Shown here: in pieces, positions 33,018 through 40,797 of the stretch | Layout: every line of letters begins with the position of its first letter | Position numbering within the stretch: position 1 is the first letter of the stretch | From: Endozoicomonas sp. NE40 | Lineage (GTDB): Bacteria > Pseudomonadota > Gammaproteobacteria > Pseudomonadales > Endozoicomonadaceae | Assembly (NCBI RefSeq): GCF_040549045.1 | Contig: NZ_JBEWTB010000002.1 | Location: 4,638,501 to 4,702,500 of the forward strand | DNA length: 64,000 nt | Reading direction: 5' to 3' | Program-made: the position numbers and the translations under genes | The notes under the pieces: generated by a model | Told to the model about the DNA's origin: nothing | What the model saw: only the letters and a program-made list of their open reading frames with translations | Databases searched by the model: none

Positions 33018-34416
33018 ACCAATCGCGGGGTAGCCTGTCAGGAATCTTAATCAGCCATTTGTCAACGTTAGAGCCGCCATAGGCGTATTTTACAATTGGA
33101 AGAAGCTGGGCATTGATGTTTTTAAGGTCTTTTCGCAGTTTGTGGATGTGTTTTTTGTCTGAATCGGGTGACAGACCTTTCAACTGGTTCAGAAGCGAGC
33201 CTAGGTCATTGTTTCTGGTCTGTAGATTTTCCAGAGCCTTTCTGGCTCTGCGCTGGGATTTAAGCAATGCCCTGGTGTTCGGTTTGGTCTGAATGTCTTT
33301 TCCCAGAGCCTCCAGATCCTTTTCAATGAGAGTCTTCAGCCTCCGGGCGGCCCGCTCAAATTGCTGGCTTGTTTTTATCGGTAACAATCGTGTTCTTGCC
33401 GGCAAATCGGGGGCATTGGTTTCAGTGGCAGGCTCATACAGCGGGTTGGTTGTTTCTAATTCAGCTTCTCTGAGATCTTCAATGGAAGCGTATAACGGAT
33501 TGTCAGTGATCTCACTGATGAGGTAAGGGGCTTCATGGTCAGAGTGCTCAATCTCAGAGTGGTCATTGTCAACAGGTGGTGGCACAGGCACTGGAGGTTT
33601 TGGTGTCGCATAATGCGGCGAGCCATCAGCCTCGGCTGGTGAGGATTTTGGAACTTGATAAACCGGGTGCGACTTCGGGGCTTGATAAACTGGATGCGGT
33701 TTCGGAACTTGATAAACCGGGTGCGACTTCGGGGCTTGATAAACTGGATGCGGTTTCGGAACTTGATAAACCGGGTGCGACTTCGGGGCTTGATAAACTG
33801 AATGCGGTTTTGGAACTTGATAAACCGGGTGCGACTTCGGGGTTGAATAAAATGGCTGCAGAGGATTTTTTTCTGGTGACATGGGGAGTGCAGTGTCGCC
33901 AGAAGCCTGATCAGACTGGGCAATCAGCGTTGCCTTTAGTCCACTGGCTCTCTCTTTCTGTATGGTGCCAGTGTCTGCTTTGAGCTCCAGCTCCACGTTC
34001 TCTAACTTTAATTGATGGTCAGCTGGAGGAATATAAGATACCTCAGGATTAAACCTTACACTGTGTTCGGAGTAAAAGGGTTTAATTCGGGCGACAAAGG
34101 GCAGGTGAGGACCATTGAATCCTCCGTGCTTCAGTATGGGTCGCCTGGCTGGGGGGACATTAGAAGGCTTTGGTGGGACAGGGGGCTTGATTTTAGGTTC
34201 TACATTTTTACGCTTAGTGACCTTTTTGTTGGCCAGAGATGTGCTTTCAGAAGTGGCTGGGTGCTTTTCTCTGCTGACAGAAGGGGCTTGTTGCTCAAAC
34301 TTCCTGATCATTTTGCCAACATGGTTGCCTTCTTTACTTTCTTCTGGCTGTGGTGAGTGCTTGTCTTTTGAGAGTGGCTGATTGCCGCTTTTGTCTGTTC
34401 TACCAATACTGCTCAT
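33016..34416 (-). CDS. Proline-rich protein with tandem tyrosine motifs; candidate EPIYA-type effector
   Basis: A 466-residue, largely disordered protein without signal peptide or membrane segment. Residues 75-90 contain KPPVPPKP, an SH3-ligand-like run. Residues 193-258 are seven 9-residue units PK[S/P]HPVYQ[V/A], each with one tyrosine. They are followed by PHYATPKPPVPVPPP (267-281), NPLYA (306-310) and NPLYE (324-328). A Lys/Arg-rich helical C-terminal region (about 350-466) ends the protein. NPLYE, EPLYA and EPIYA-like motifs are targets of host Src/Abl-type kinases in effectors such as Bartonella BepD/BepE and Helicobacter CagA. AGGGA precedes the ATG. Effector role is inference; no secretion system is visible nearby. 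Confidence 0.75.
   Translation of the reverse strand: MSSIGRTDKSGNQPLSKDKHSPQPEESKEGNHVGKMIRKFEQQAPSVSREKHPATSESTSLANKKVTKRKNVEPKIKPPVPPKPSNVPPARRPILKHGGFNGPHLPFVARIKPFYSEHSVRFNPEVSYIPPADHQLKLENVELELKADTGTIQKERASGLKATLIAQSDQASGDTALPMSPEKNPLQPFYSTPKSHPVYQVPKPHSVYQAPKSHPVYQVPKPHPVYQAPKSHPVYQVPKPHPVYQAPKSHPVYQVPKSSPAEADGSPHYATPKPPVPVPPPVDNDHSEIEHSDHEAPYLISEITDNPLYASIEDLREAELETTNPLYEPATETNAPDLPARTRLLPIKTSQQFERAARRLKTLIEKDLEALGKDIQTKPNTRALLKSQRRARKALENLQTRNNDLGSLLNQLKGLSPDSDKKHIHKLRKDLKNINAQLLPIVKYAYGGSNVDKWLIKIPDRLPRDW
33646..33842. repeat. 54-bp tandem repeat inside the tyrosine-motif gene
   Basis: About 3.6 copies of a 54-bp unit begin at 33646, 33700, 33754 and 33808. The copies differ at only a few bases. 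Each unit encodes two 9-residue PK[S/P]HPVYQ[V/A] blocks on the minus strand. The high identity points to recent expansion or gene conversion. Confidence 0.95.
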
Positions 34417-34560
34417 CGTTCCCTGCCCAGAATGATCTTCGATACAGTCAATTGTATGAAATGAGAAGAGTGGCAGGTGTTTGTCAGGTAGTCAGGAGCA
34501 AAACCGGGGAAGGCTGCCCGAAAACTGACGGCGGGCAACCTGTTGAGTCAGTGGTTTGTG

Positions 34561-35010
34561 TTAGTGATGGTTGTTCTTCTTTCCGACACGAACTGCCAGC
34601 ACGTCACAGCAGGCTCCATGCAAAATGCTGGTGGAAGTTGAGCCCAGAATCAGTGCCAGGCCGTGACGGCCGTGGCTGCCAACGACAATCAGGTCAACAT
34701 CGCTTTCCTCGGCGATGCGGTGAACTTCCCGTTCCGGACGACCATAAACCACGTGCTGTTCACCTTTATCCAGATGAATACTTTCAGCCAGGCTGGATAT
34801 GCGGTCCCGTGCCTGCTGGGTGATTTCGTCCTGCAAGGTGGTCAGGTCAAGGGGAATATCACTGCCATAGGCAACACTGAGTGGTTCAACAACATGGACC
34901 AGGGTCAGGCGAGCACTGTTGGTTTCTGCAAGGAACCTGGCTTTCTCCAGAACGTCGTCTGCCTCGTCGGACAGATCAATGGCGACCAGGATGTGTTTGT
35001 AGAGGCTCAT
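34561..35010 (-). CDS. Universal stress protein, UspA family
   Basis: A 149-residue protein with the Usp fold: HILVAIDLSDEADDVL at the N-terminus, then VDLIVVGSHGRHGLALILGSTS with the glycine-rich nucleotide-binding loop, and the terminal DVLAVRV strand. I chose ATG 35010 (MSLYKHILVAID) with GAGGAAAA upstream; the longer frame adds 15 unconserved residues. Such proteins are induced in stasis and respiratory stress. Separated from the tyrosine-motif gene by 144 bases. Confidence 0.94.
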   Translation of the reverse strand: MSLYKHILVAIDLSDEADDVLEKARFLAETNSARLTLVHVVEPLSVAYGSDIPLDLTTLQDEITQQARDRISSLAESIHLDKGEQHVVYGRPEREVHRIAEESDVDLIVVGSHGRHGLALILGSTSTSILHGACCDVLAVRVGKKNNHH

Positions 35011-35218
35011 GGGCAGTTTTCCTCTTGAGAGTGAGCTTTTTGTCTTTGCAGTCATAATAGCCGTGGAGGTTTTAGTTTATTGTGCCTCAGATCATTGTCC
35101 AATGTTAAATGTCCAATGCTAAAACCAGCTTAAATACGCAGAATGGCGTTAAACATCCATCAAGCGGGCATCAAACGACGACTTGAACACGGCTTGCTGG
35201 ACAAAGTGTAACAGGATG

Positions 35219-35248
35219 TTTCCATAAAAATTCAAACAACTGTATGAT
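35219..35248 (+). promoter_or_regulatory. Candidate fadBA promoter
   Basis: TTTCCA (35219-35224), an 18-base spacer and TATGAT (35243-35248), 88 bases before fadB. No FadR-like or PsrA-like palindrome was found in the 325-base gap 35011-35335, which otherwise shows nothing I can name. Confidence 0.4.
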
Positions 35249-35335
35249 TCTGGTGATTGATGATGCTTCCTGTTGGGTTTCCCGTCAGGCAATAACAATA
35301 AACAATAACGATCTACTTTCACTGGAGAGCACTCA

Positions 35336-37486
35336 ATGATCTATCAGGGAAAAGCATTTAAGGTGCTGGAATACAGCGATGGCATCGCTGAATTAAGGTT
35401 TGACCTGGAAGGAGAGTCGGTCAACAAGTTTAACCAGCTGGCCCTGGAGGATCTTGGTCTGGCGTTGACCGCCATAGAACAGGATTCAGCGATAAAGGGG
35501 CTGATTCTCAGCAGCGGCAAAGAGGTGTTTATCGTTGGCGCGGACATTACCGAATTTGTCGCCAACTTCCGGCTGGATGATGACACCCTGTTCGGGCTGG
35601 TTATGGAGGTAAACCGGCTGTTCAATCGCCTTGAAGACCTTGATATCCCAACGGTGGCTGCCATCAATGGCACAGCACTGGGTGGCGGTTTTGAGGTCAG
35701 TCTGACGACCGACTACCGGGTACTGTCGACGAAGGGGAGCGTTGGTTTGCCGGAAGTGAAGCTGGGCATCTTTCCAGGCTGGGGTGGAACCGTACGCCTG
35801 CCCAGGCTGACCGGAGCTGACAATGCGATCGAGTGGATTTGTACGGGCAAAACCTGGAAACCTGAAGATGCCCTTAAAATCGGTGCGGTTGATGCTGTTG
35901 TGGAGCCGGAAAAATTGATAGAAGCGGCTGCCACACTGTTGCAGCGCTGTATCGCCGGAGAACTGGACTATCGGGGGCGTAAGCAGGAGAAACACGAACC
36001 GCTGAAGCTGCCGCCGATGGAAGCCATGATGGTGTTTGAAACCGCCAAGCCGTTTATTGCCCAGAAAGCCGGCCCTCACATGCCAGCGCCGGTTACAGCG
36101 GTCAAGACCATTCAGAAACACGCTACCCTGCCAAGGGACAAGGCGCTGGAAGCCGAAGCGAAAAACTTTGTGAAGATGGCAAAAACGCCGGTTGCTGAAG
36201 CGCTGGTGGGACTGTTCCTGAGTGACCAGTTCCTTAAGAAACAGGCTAAAGAGTGGATACAGCAGTCTGGTTCCGTTGAAAAAACAGCGGTGCTGGGTGC
36301 GGGCATTATGGGCGGTGGTATCGCCTTTCAGTCTGCCCTGAAGAAAACCCCGATCCTGATGAAAGATATCAATCAACAGGGCATTGACCTGGGGCTGAAA
36401 GAAGCGGGCAAGCTGCTGTCCAAACGGGTGGCGAAAGGTAAGCTGGACAGCGCCGGAATGGGTGAAGTACTGAACCGTATTATGCCAACTCTGTCTTATG
36501 GTGATTTTGGTGGCGTTGATGTGGTGGTTGAAGCCGTTCTGGAAAAAGAGTCAGTTAAAAAGGCGGTGCTGTCTGAAGTGGAAGGGCAGGTCAGGGACGA
36601 TGCGGTATTGTCCAGCAATACTTCAACTATTTCCATAACTGAGTTGGCTAAAGCCCTGAAAAGGCCGGAAAATTTCTGTGGTATGCACTTCTTCAATCCG
36701 GTACACATGATGCCGCTGGTGGAAGTGATACGTGGTGAAAAAACCAGCGATGAAACGGTTGCCACTGTCGTCAATTATGCCCACAAAATGGGCAAGACCC
36801 CCATTGTTGTGAATGACTGCCCGGGCTTTATGGTCAACAGGGTGCTGTTCCCGTACTTTGGTGGCTTCACTCAACTGGTTCAGGACGGCGCTGATTTTCG
36901 CAAAATTGACAAGGTGATGGAGCATTTCGGTATGCCGATGGGGCCGGCCTATCTGTTGGATGTTGTGGGTATTGATACGGCTCAGCACGCTCAGAAAGTG
37001 ATGGCAGACGGTTACCCTGATCGCATGAAAACCGATGCAAAAACTGCACTGAACGTGATGTTCGAGCAGGAACGGTTCGGACAGAAAAACGGTAAAGGTT
37101 TCTATATCTACGAGCCGGACAAGAAAGGCAAACCGAAGAAACAGGTGGATGAGCGAACGTTTGAGCTGCTGAAATCGGTGGTGGCCGAACCGAAGGAGTT
37201 TTCAGAAGAAGAGATTATTGCCCGGATGATGATACCCCTGGGGCTGGAAACCGTCCGTACGCTCGAAGAAGGCATTGTGCAATCGGCGATTGAAGCGGAT
37301 ATGGCGCTGGTGATGGGTATTGGCTTCCCGGTCTTCCGGGGCGGCATTCTCAAGTATATCGACGCCATGGGTGTTGATCAGTTTGTTAAGCTGGCGGATC
37401 AGTACGCATACCTTGGCCCATTGTATCAGGCCACGGATGGTCTCAGGCAGATGGCGGCAGACGGCGGACGTTTTTACAACGTCTGA
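35336..37486 (+). CDS. fadB: Fatty acid oxidation complex alpha subunit
   Basis: A 716-residue multifunctional enzyme of beta-oxidation. The N-terminal crotonase domain provides enoyl-CoA hydratase and isomerase activity (VGADITEF, NGTALGGGFEVSL, LPEVKLGIFPGWGGT). The 3-hydroxyacyl-CoA dehydrogenase domain begins near 315 with the NAD loop VLGAGIMGGGIA; its catalytic region is FFNPVHMMPLVEVIRG, and a second C-terminal helical repeat follows. It assembles with FadA, encoded 51 bases downstream. The pair is a known PsrA/FadR target in related bacteria, and a psrA-like gene is 9 kb away. Confidence 0.97.
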   Translation: MIYQGKAFKVLEYSDGIAELRFDLEGESVNKFNQLALEDLGLALTAIEQDSAIKGLILSSGKEVFIVGADITEFVANFRLDDDTLFGLVMEVNRLFNRLEDLDIPTVAAINGTALGGGFEVSLTTDYRVLSTKGSVGLPEVKLGIFPGWGGTVRLPRLTGADNAIEWICTGKTWKPEDALKIGAVDAVVEPEKLIEAAATLLQRCIAGELDYRGRKQEKHEPLKLPPMEAMMVFETAKPFIAQKAGPHMPAPVTAVKTIQKHATLPRDKALEAEAKNFVKMAKTPVAEALVGLFLSDQFLKKQAKEWIQQSGSVEKTAVLGAGIMGGGIAFQSALKKTPILMKDINQQGIDLGLKEAGKLLSKRVAKGKLDSAGMGEVLNRIMPTLSYGDFGGVDVVVEAVLEKESVKKAVLSEVEGQVRDDAVLSSNTSTISITELAKALKRPENFCGMHFFNPVHMMPLVEVIRGEKTSDETVATVVNYAHKMGKTPIVVNDCPGFMVNRVLFPYFGGFTQLVQDGADFRKIDKVMEHFGMPMGPAYLLDVVGIDTAQHAQKVMADGYPDRMKTDAKTALNVMFEQERFGQKNGKGFYIYEPDKKGKPKKQVDERTFELLKSVVAEPKEFSEEEIIARMMIPLGLETVRTLEEGIVQSAIEADMALVMGIGFPVFRGGILKYIDAMGVDQFVKLADQYAYLGPLYQATDGLRQMAADGGRFYNV

Positions 37487-37537
37487 ATCGATCGGACTGG
37501 TCAGGATTCGCAATAGTCAGATAAGGAGAATAATGTA

Positions 37538-38713
37538 ATGAGTCTTAATCCGAGAGATGCCGTCATTGTCGATTTCGGCCGAACTCCCATGGGGCGTTCC
37601 AAGGGCGGTATGTATCGTAATGTACGGGCAGAAACCCTGTCGGCGGCGTTGATTGAAGGTGTTCTCAAACGCAATGAAAAAGTGAACCCGGCTGAGGTGG
37701 AAGATGTGCTGTGGGGCTGTGTTAACCAGACCCTTGAGCAGGGCTGGAATATTGGCAGAATGGCGTCACTGATGACCTCTATTCCCCATACCTCAGCGGC
37801 GCAGACTATCAACAGGCTGTGTGGTTCCTCTATGTCGGCACTACACAGTGCGGTTCAGGCAATACAGACGAATAATGGTGATGTGTTTGTTGTGGGCGGT
37901 GTCGAACACATGGGGCATATTGGCATGATGCACGGTGTTGACCCGAACCCAAAACTCTCCAAATACGGTGCCAAAGCCTCCGGCATGATGGGGCTGACCG
38001 CTGAAATGCTGGGCATGATGCACAGCATCAGTCGCAAGGCTCAGGATGAGTTTGGTGTTCGCTCCCATCAGCGCGCCTGGGCAGCGACTCAGGAAGGTCG
38101 TTTCAAGGATGAGGTCATCCCTATGGAAGGCCATGATGCCGATGGTAACCTGGGGCTGTTCACCATTGATGAAACCATCCGGCCGGACACCACCCTGGAA
38201 GGTCTGGCAGCTCTGAAACCCGCATTTAACCCGGCCAGCGGGACGGTAACCGCAGGCACTTCATCACAGATTACCGACGGGGCTTCATGCATGATTGTGA
38301 TGTCGGCGGAGAGAGCGAAAGACCTCGGCATTGAGCCAATGGCAAAAGTCCGGGCGATGGGGGTTGCCGGTGTTGATCCGGCCATTATGGGGTACGGGCC
38401 AGTCCCCAGTACTCAGAAGGCGCTTAAGCGGGCAGGGCTGACCATAGACGATATTGACTATCTGGAGTTGAACGAGGCTTTTGCAGCCCAGGCGCTGCCT
38501 GTTCTGAAAGACCTTAAAGTGCTGGACAAGATGGACGAAATGGTCAATCTCCATGGTGGAGCAATAGCCCTGGGGCATCCATTTGGCTGCTCGGGTGCCA
38601 GGATATCAGGTACTCTGCTGAATGTGATGAAGCAGAATGACGGCACTCTGGGTGTCGCCACCATGTGTGTTGGGCTTGGTCAGGGCATTACAACCGTATT
38701 TGAGCGCGTTTAA
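37538..38713 (+). CDS. fadA: 3-Ketoacyl-CoA thiolase (acetyl-CoA acyltransferase)
   Basis: A 391-residue thiolase, beta subunit of the fatty acid oxidation complex, which cleaves 3-ketoacyl-CoA to release acetyl-CoA. The acyl-carrying Cys lies in NRLCGSSMSALH, the His in GGAIALGHPFGCSGAR, and the second Cys in ATMCVGLGQG. AAGGAGAA precedes ATG 37538. Second gene of fadBA. Confidence 0.98.
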   Translation: MSLNPRDAVIVDFGRTPMGRSKGGMYRNVRAETLSAALIEGVLKRNEKVNPAEVEDVLWGCVNQTLEQGWNIGRMASLMTSIPHTSAAQTINRLCGSSMSALHSAVQAIQTNNGDVFVVGGVEHMGHIGMMHGVDPNPKLSKYGAKASGMMGLTAEMLGMMHSISRKAQDEFGVRSHQRAWAATQEGRFKDEVIPMEGHDADGNLGLFTIDETIRPDTTLEGLAALKPAFNPASGTVTAGTSSQITDGASCMIVMSAERAKDLGIEPMAKVRAMGVAGVDPAIMGYGPVPSTQKALKRAGLTIDDIDYLELNEAFAAQALPVLKDLKVLDKMDEMVNLHGGAIALGHPFGCSGARISGTLLNVMKQNDGTLGVATMCVGLGQGITTVFERV

Positions 38714-38850
38714 CCCTGCTGTTAAAGCCACAGAAACACTTAAATTAACCGTTGAAGAAGGCTGGGTAAAAAGCAGTTGCTTGATCCGGCCTTTCGTCAT
38801 TATGAGGCGTGATGGATCGGAGTTACTTTTAAAATATCCAATCATATTAG

Positions 38851-38895
38851 AGGTTGTTAAGGTAAATCCAAATAGTGTCTTTACCTTAACAACCT
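38851..38895 (+). terminator. Long perfect hairpin downstream of fadA
   Basis: AGGTTGTTAAGGTAAA (38851-38866) is fully complementary to TTTACCTTAACAACCT (38880-38895), with a 13-base loop. There is no U-tract. It could end or protect the fadBA mRNA, or be the trace of an older mobile element. Confidence 0.5.
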
Positions 38896-38911
38896 GTTAA
38901 TCAGGAGAGGA

Positions 38912-38920
38912 GGTTTAAGG
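38912..38920. repeat. Left target-site duplication of the ISKra4-type element
   Basis: GGTTTAAGG at 38912-38920 is repeated exactly at 40333-40341 on the other side of the element: a 9-bp duplication. Confidence 0.93.
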
Positions 38921-38940
38921 GGGTGCAATTAAAAGTGTTC
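38921..38940. repeat. Left terminal inverted repeat of the IS
   Basis: Reads GGGTGCAATT followed by AAAAGTGTTC; exact complement of 40313-40332. The transposase stop codon overlaps its inner edge. Confidence 0.93.
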
Positions 38941-39983
38941 TATCCAGTGGCTTTCCAGTACTTATTCCAGTCACCATTAGCCCTTAAAGTTCTAAGGTTC
39001 AACATATCGTGAGCATGCTCTGGTTTCCACCATGCTCCGGGAAGTTTCAACCGGGTTTGAACAACAGAACGATTGGAGCTCTCTATTTCACCTGAACCGA
39101 TAGGCAAATTGGCAGCTTCTGCCGCCTGATAATCAAATTGTCCGGGACGATTCCTGATATAGCGATGACACTCTTCCGATTTGTTGGCTTCCTTTCCAAC
39201 CTTACCGTTACGATAAGGCTCAAGCTCTGCCAGAACTCTCTCTGACTCACCTGCTTTCATTCTTGTTTTTTGTTCATCAGTCCATTTTTTACGGGCTTTT
39301 TCATCTTTTCCAATGCACTCTTTAGCAGCATCTGCGATGTACTCACAAAGGTGATAGTAATCCACCAGAAAACTTCCCTGAGATGCGAATACGCGGTCTG
39401 CCTGGCTGGCAATCCACTTAGCCCCATCACTTACACAATGAATAGATGACTGCCGATTCAAACCTTGCTCAATAGCGCAACTCAACCACTGATCGCCTGC
39501 TTCACCGGGCTCTCCCATAACTACACGATGTCGCTTATCGCAACTTCCTTGTTCATAAACCAAGCAAAGCTTGGCCTCTTGCCAGTCAACTTTTCTGGCC
39601 TTGCGCTTGTCGCCTTCAGCTTCTTCATCAAAAAGAACCACTGGAATCATGCTGCCGTCCATTTCACCAATCAGCTGCTTGCCTTCTCCTACACATTCCT
39701 GACAATTTTTCAGGGAAGCTTTAGATTGCTCACTCATGCAGCGGGCGTGACCCAGGGTAATGGCTCGTACTGATGACTCAGGTACGATAACGCCATAATG
39801 CTCTTCCATTTTCTGTGAAGCTGTTGCAAAAGAACTGTCTGATGCAAAATCCACCAATCGCCGTTGTAACGGTAAAGAGTAGTCACGACAGTGGATATGG
39901 GCATTCTCGGAAAAAGGGCGTATACGATGCCCTGCAACGGTCAAGCATCGCTCACAGAGACGAACTTTGCCGTAAGTGGTCAT
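38940..39983 (-). CDS. ISKra4-family transposase, main (DDE) frame
   Basis: 347 residues from ATG 39983, but the true product probably enters this frame by -1 slippage at 39995-40001, adding DLHW before the Met to give LHWMTTYGKVRL. Similar LHW-T-x-G junctions occur in ISKra4 transposases. Visible catalytic-core segments are EMDGSMIPV, VSDGAKWI and VDYYHLCEYI. The C-terminal signature is NLPIGSGEIESSNRSVVQTRLKLPGAWW, then MLNLRTLRAN. Zinc-type cysteines (CERC) lie near the start. Frame intact. Confidence 0.9.
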   Translation of the reverse strand: MTTYGKVRLCERCLTVAGHRIRPFSENAHIHCRDYSLPLQRRLVDFASDSSFATASQKMEEHYGVIVPESSVRAITLGHARCMSEQSKASLKNCQECVGEGKQLIGEMDGSMIPVVLFDEEAEGDKRKARKVDWQEAKLCLVYEQGSCDKRHRVVMGEPGEAGDQWLSCAIEQGLNRQSSIHCVSDGAKWIASQADRVFASQGSFLVDYYHLCEYIADAAKECIGKDEKARKKWTDEQKTRMKAGESERVLAELEPYRNGKVGKEANKSEECHRYIRNRPGQFDYQAAEAANLPIGSGEIESSNRSVVQTRLKLPGAWWKPEHAHDMLNLRTLRANGDWNKYWKATG

Positions 39984-40255
39984 CCAGTGGAGGTCTTTTT
40001 TTTAGTATTTGATTCAGAGTGAAGATCGTGGGCCTCTTCAAACTTTTGCTTCTCTTTATGGGCTCCCCAGTCCGTCAGAAGCTCATTCCCCAGTTCTTTA
40101 AGGTTTTCAATGACAGCTTCCTCTGCTTCATCAGCCCGGTCAAGATGACCGGACTTGGCTTCTACCAGACTGATCAATTCAGATACTCTTTTTTCAAGCT
40201 CTGGATGGGCAGCAAGTTTTTCCGCAAGGGTTTTGGAAGTAGACATGGAACGCAT
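39980..40255 (-). CDS. ISKra4-family transposase, upstream frame
   Basis: A 91-residue charged helical polypeptide (from ATG 40255, or 40246 three codons later) that ends in NTKKKTSTG just past an A8-G run. Its TGA overlaps the ATG of the main frame by two bases. Alone it may act as an inhibitor or regulator; fused by -1 frameshift it supplies the N-terminus of the full transposase of about 440 residues. Confidence 0.8.
   Translation of the reverse strand: MRSMSTSKTLAEKLAAHPELEKRVSELISLVEAKSGHLDRADEAEEAVIENLKELGNELLTDWGAHKEKQKFEEAHDLHSESNTKKKTSTG
39995..40003 (-). promoter_or_regulatory. Programmed -1 frameshift site of the transposase
   Basis: On the minus strand the codons read AAA AAA AAG, so the heptamer A-AAA-AAG lies in the correct phase for -1 slippage. 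This is the same heptamer as in E. coli dnaX. The main frame is exactly -1 relative to the upstream frame. Confidence 0.75.
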
Positions 40256-40312
40256 CGGGTGAAAAATGAACTCTTAGCATTATGGCCAAGTTCTGGGAAA
40301 TTGCTGACCGGG

Positions 40313-40332
40313 GAACACTTTTAATTGCACCC
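40313..40332. repeat. Right terminal inverted repeat of the IS
   Basis: GAACACTTTT followed by AATTGCACCC; exact complement of the left end at 38921-38940. Confidence 0.93.
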
Positions 40333-40341
40333 GGTTTAAGG
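40333..40341. repeat. Right target-site duplication of the IS
   Basis: GGTTTAAGG, identical to 38912-38920. It is followed directly by AGGAGGG, so the insertion landed in a purine-rich SD-like run. Confidence 0.93.
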
Positions 40342-40584
40342 AGGAGGGTTGCAATTTTGCTGCGGATTGATACAGAGTAAAAAAGAGTGCCTGATCGAGC
40401 TTTTCTTAATGAGCTGTGCAGGTCGCCAGAATGCGCTTCTGGCAGTATGATGAGCCAGCTTAATTGGGATTACTGTATTGGAATTCACTGAATAACGGTT
40501 TTTTTTCAGAAAAAACAGTCAGGTACGTATGAGCTGGAACAGACAGGTCCGGAAAAAAAATTAGCACTCAAGGTATGGTTTCCC

Positions 40585-40613
40585 TTGACCGATTATTTCC
40601 TTGACCTTATATA
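40585..40613 (+). promoter_or_regulatory. topA: Candidate topA promoter
   Basis: TTGACC (40585-40590), a 17-base spacer and TATATA (40608-40613), about 185 bases before topA. CCTTGACC is repeated at 40583-40590 and 40599-40606. The rest of the 465-base gap 40333-40797 shows no gene. Confidence 0.5.
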
Positions 40614-40797
40614 TTGAAGCAATTTTTAATTCCCGGCCTTTCTTGTTTCAGCATGAGTCTGCGTTAAAACGTGAGAAACATGAAGTGGACAGGTGGTTTG
40701 TGGGGTCATCAAATACGTTACCAGTGTACTTTGCAGGACTCACGCCGCTGTCAGACAGCTGAAACAATGGAGCAGATAACAGGATGTGTAAGGTAGC

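Larger units (their letters stand above)
38921..40332 (-). mobile_element. Complete ISKra4-family insertion sequence, 1412 bp
   Basis: Perfect 20-bp terminal inverted repeats (38921-38940, beginning GGGTGCAATT, and 40313-40332) enclose two overlapping minus-strand frames that form one transposase through a -1 frameshift. Exact 9-bp target duplications flank both ends. Removing the element restores an unbroken stretch between fadA and topA. The intact ends and frames indicate a recent, possibly still active insertion. Family assignment rests on the transposase C-terminus. Confidence 0.92.

Noticed and set aside
33646..33842. Tandem repeat as a possible CRISPR array
   Set aside because: The repeat is continuous, without unique spacers, and lies in frame inside a coding gene; no cas genes are present.
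33576..33983. Plus-strand frame with LDKPGATSG repeats
   Set aside because: The repeats are the antisense reading of the 54-bp array. The minus-strand frame is much longer, has an SD and carries meaningful tyrosine and SH3-like motifs.
38821..38911. Hairpin as the left end of the IS
   Set aside because: The element boundary is fixed by the 20-bp inverted repeats and 9-bp duplication at 38912-38920; the hairpin lies outside it.
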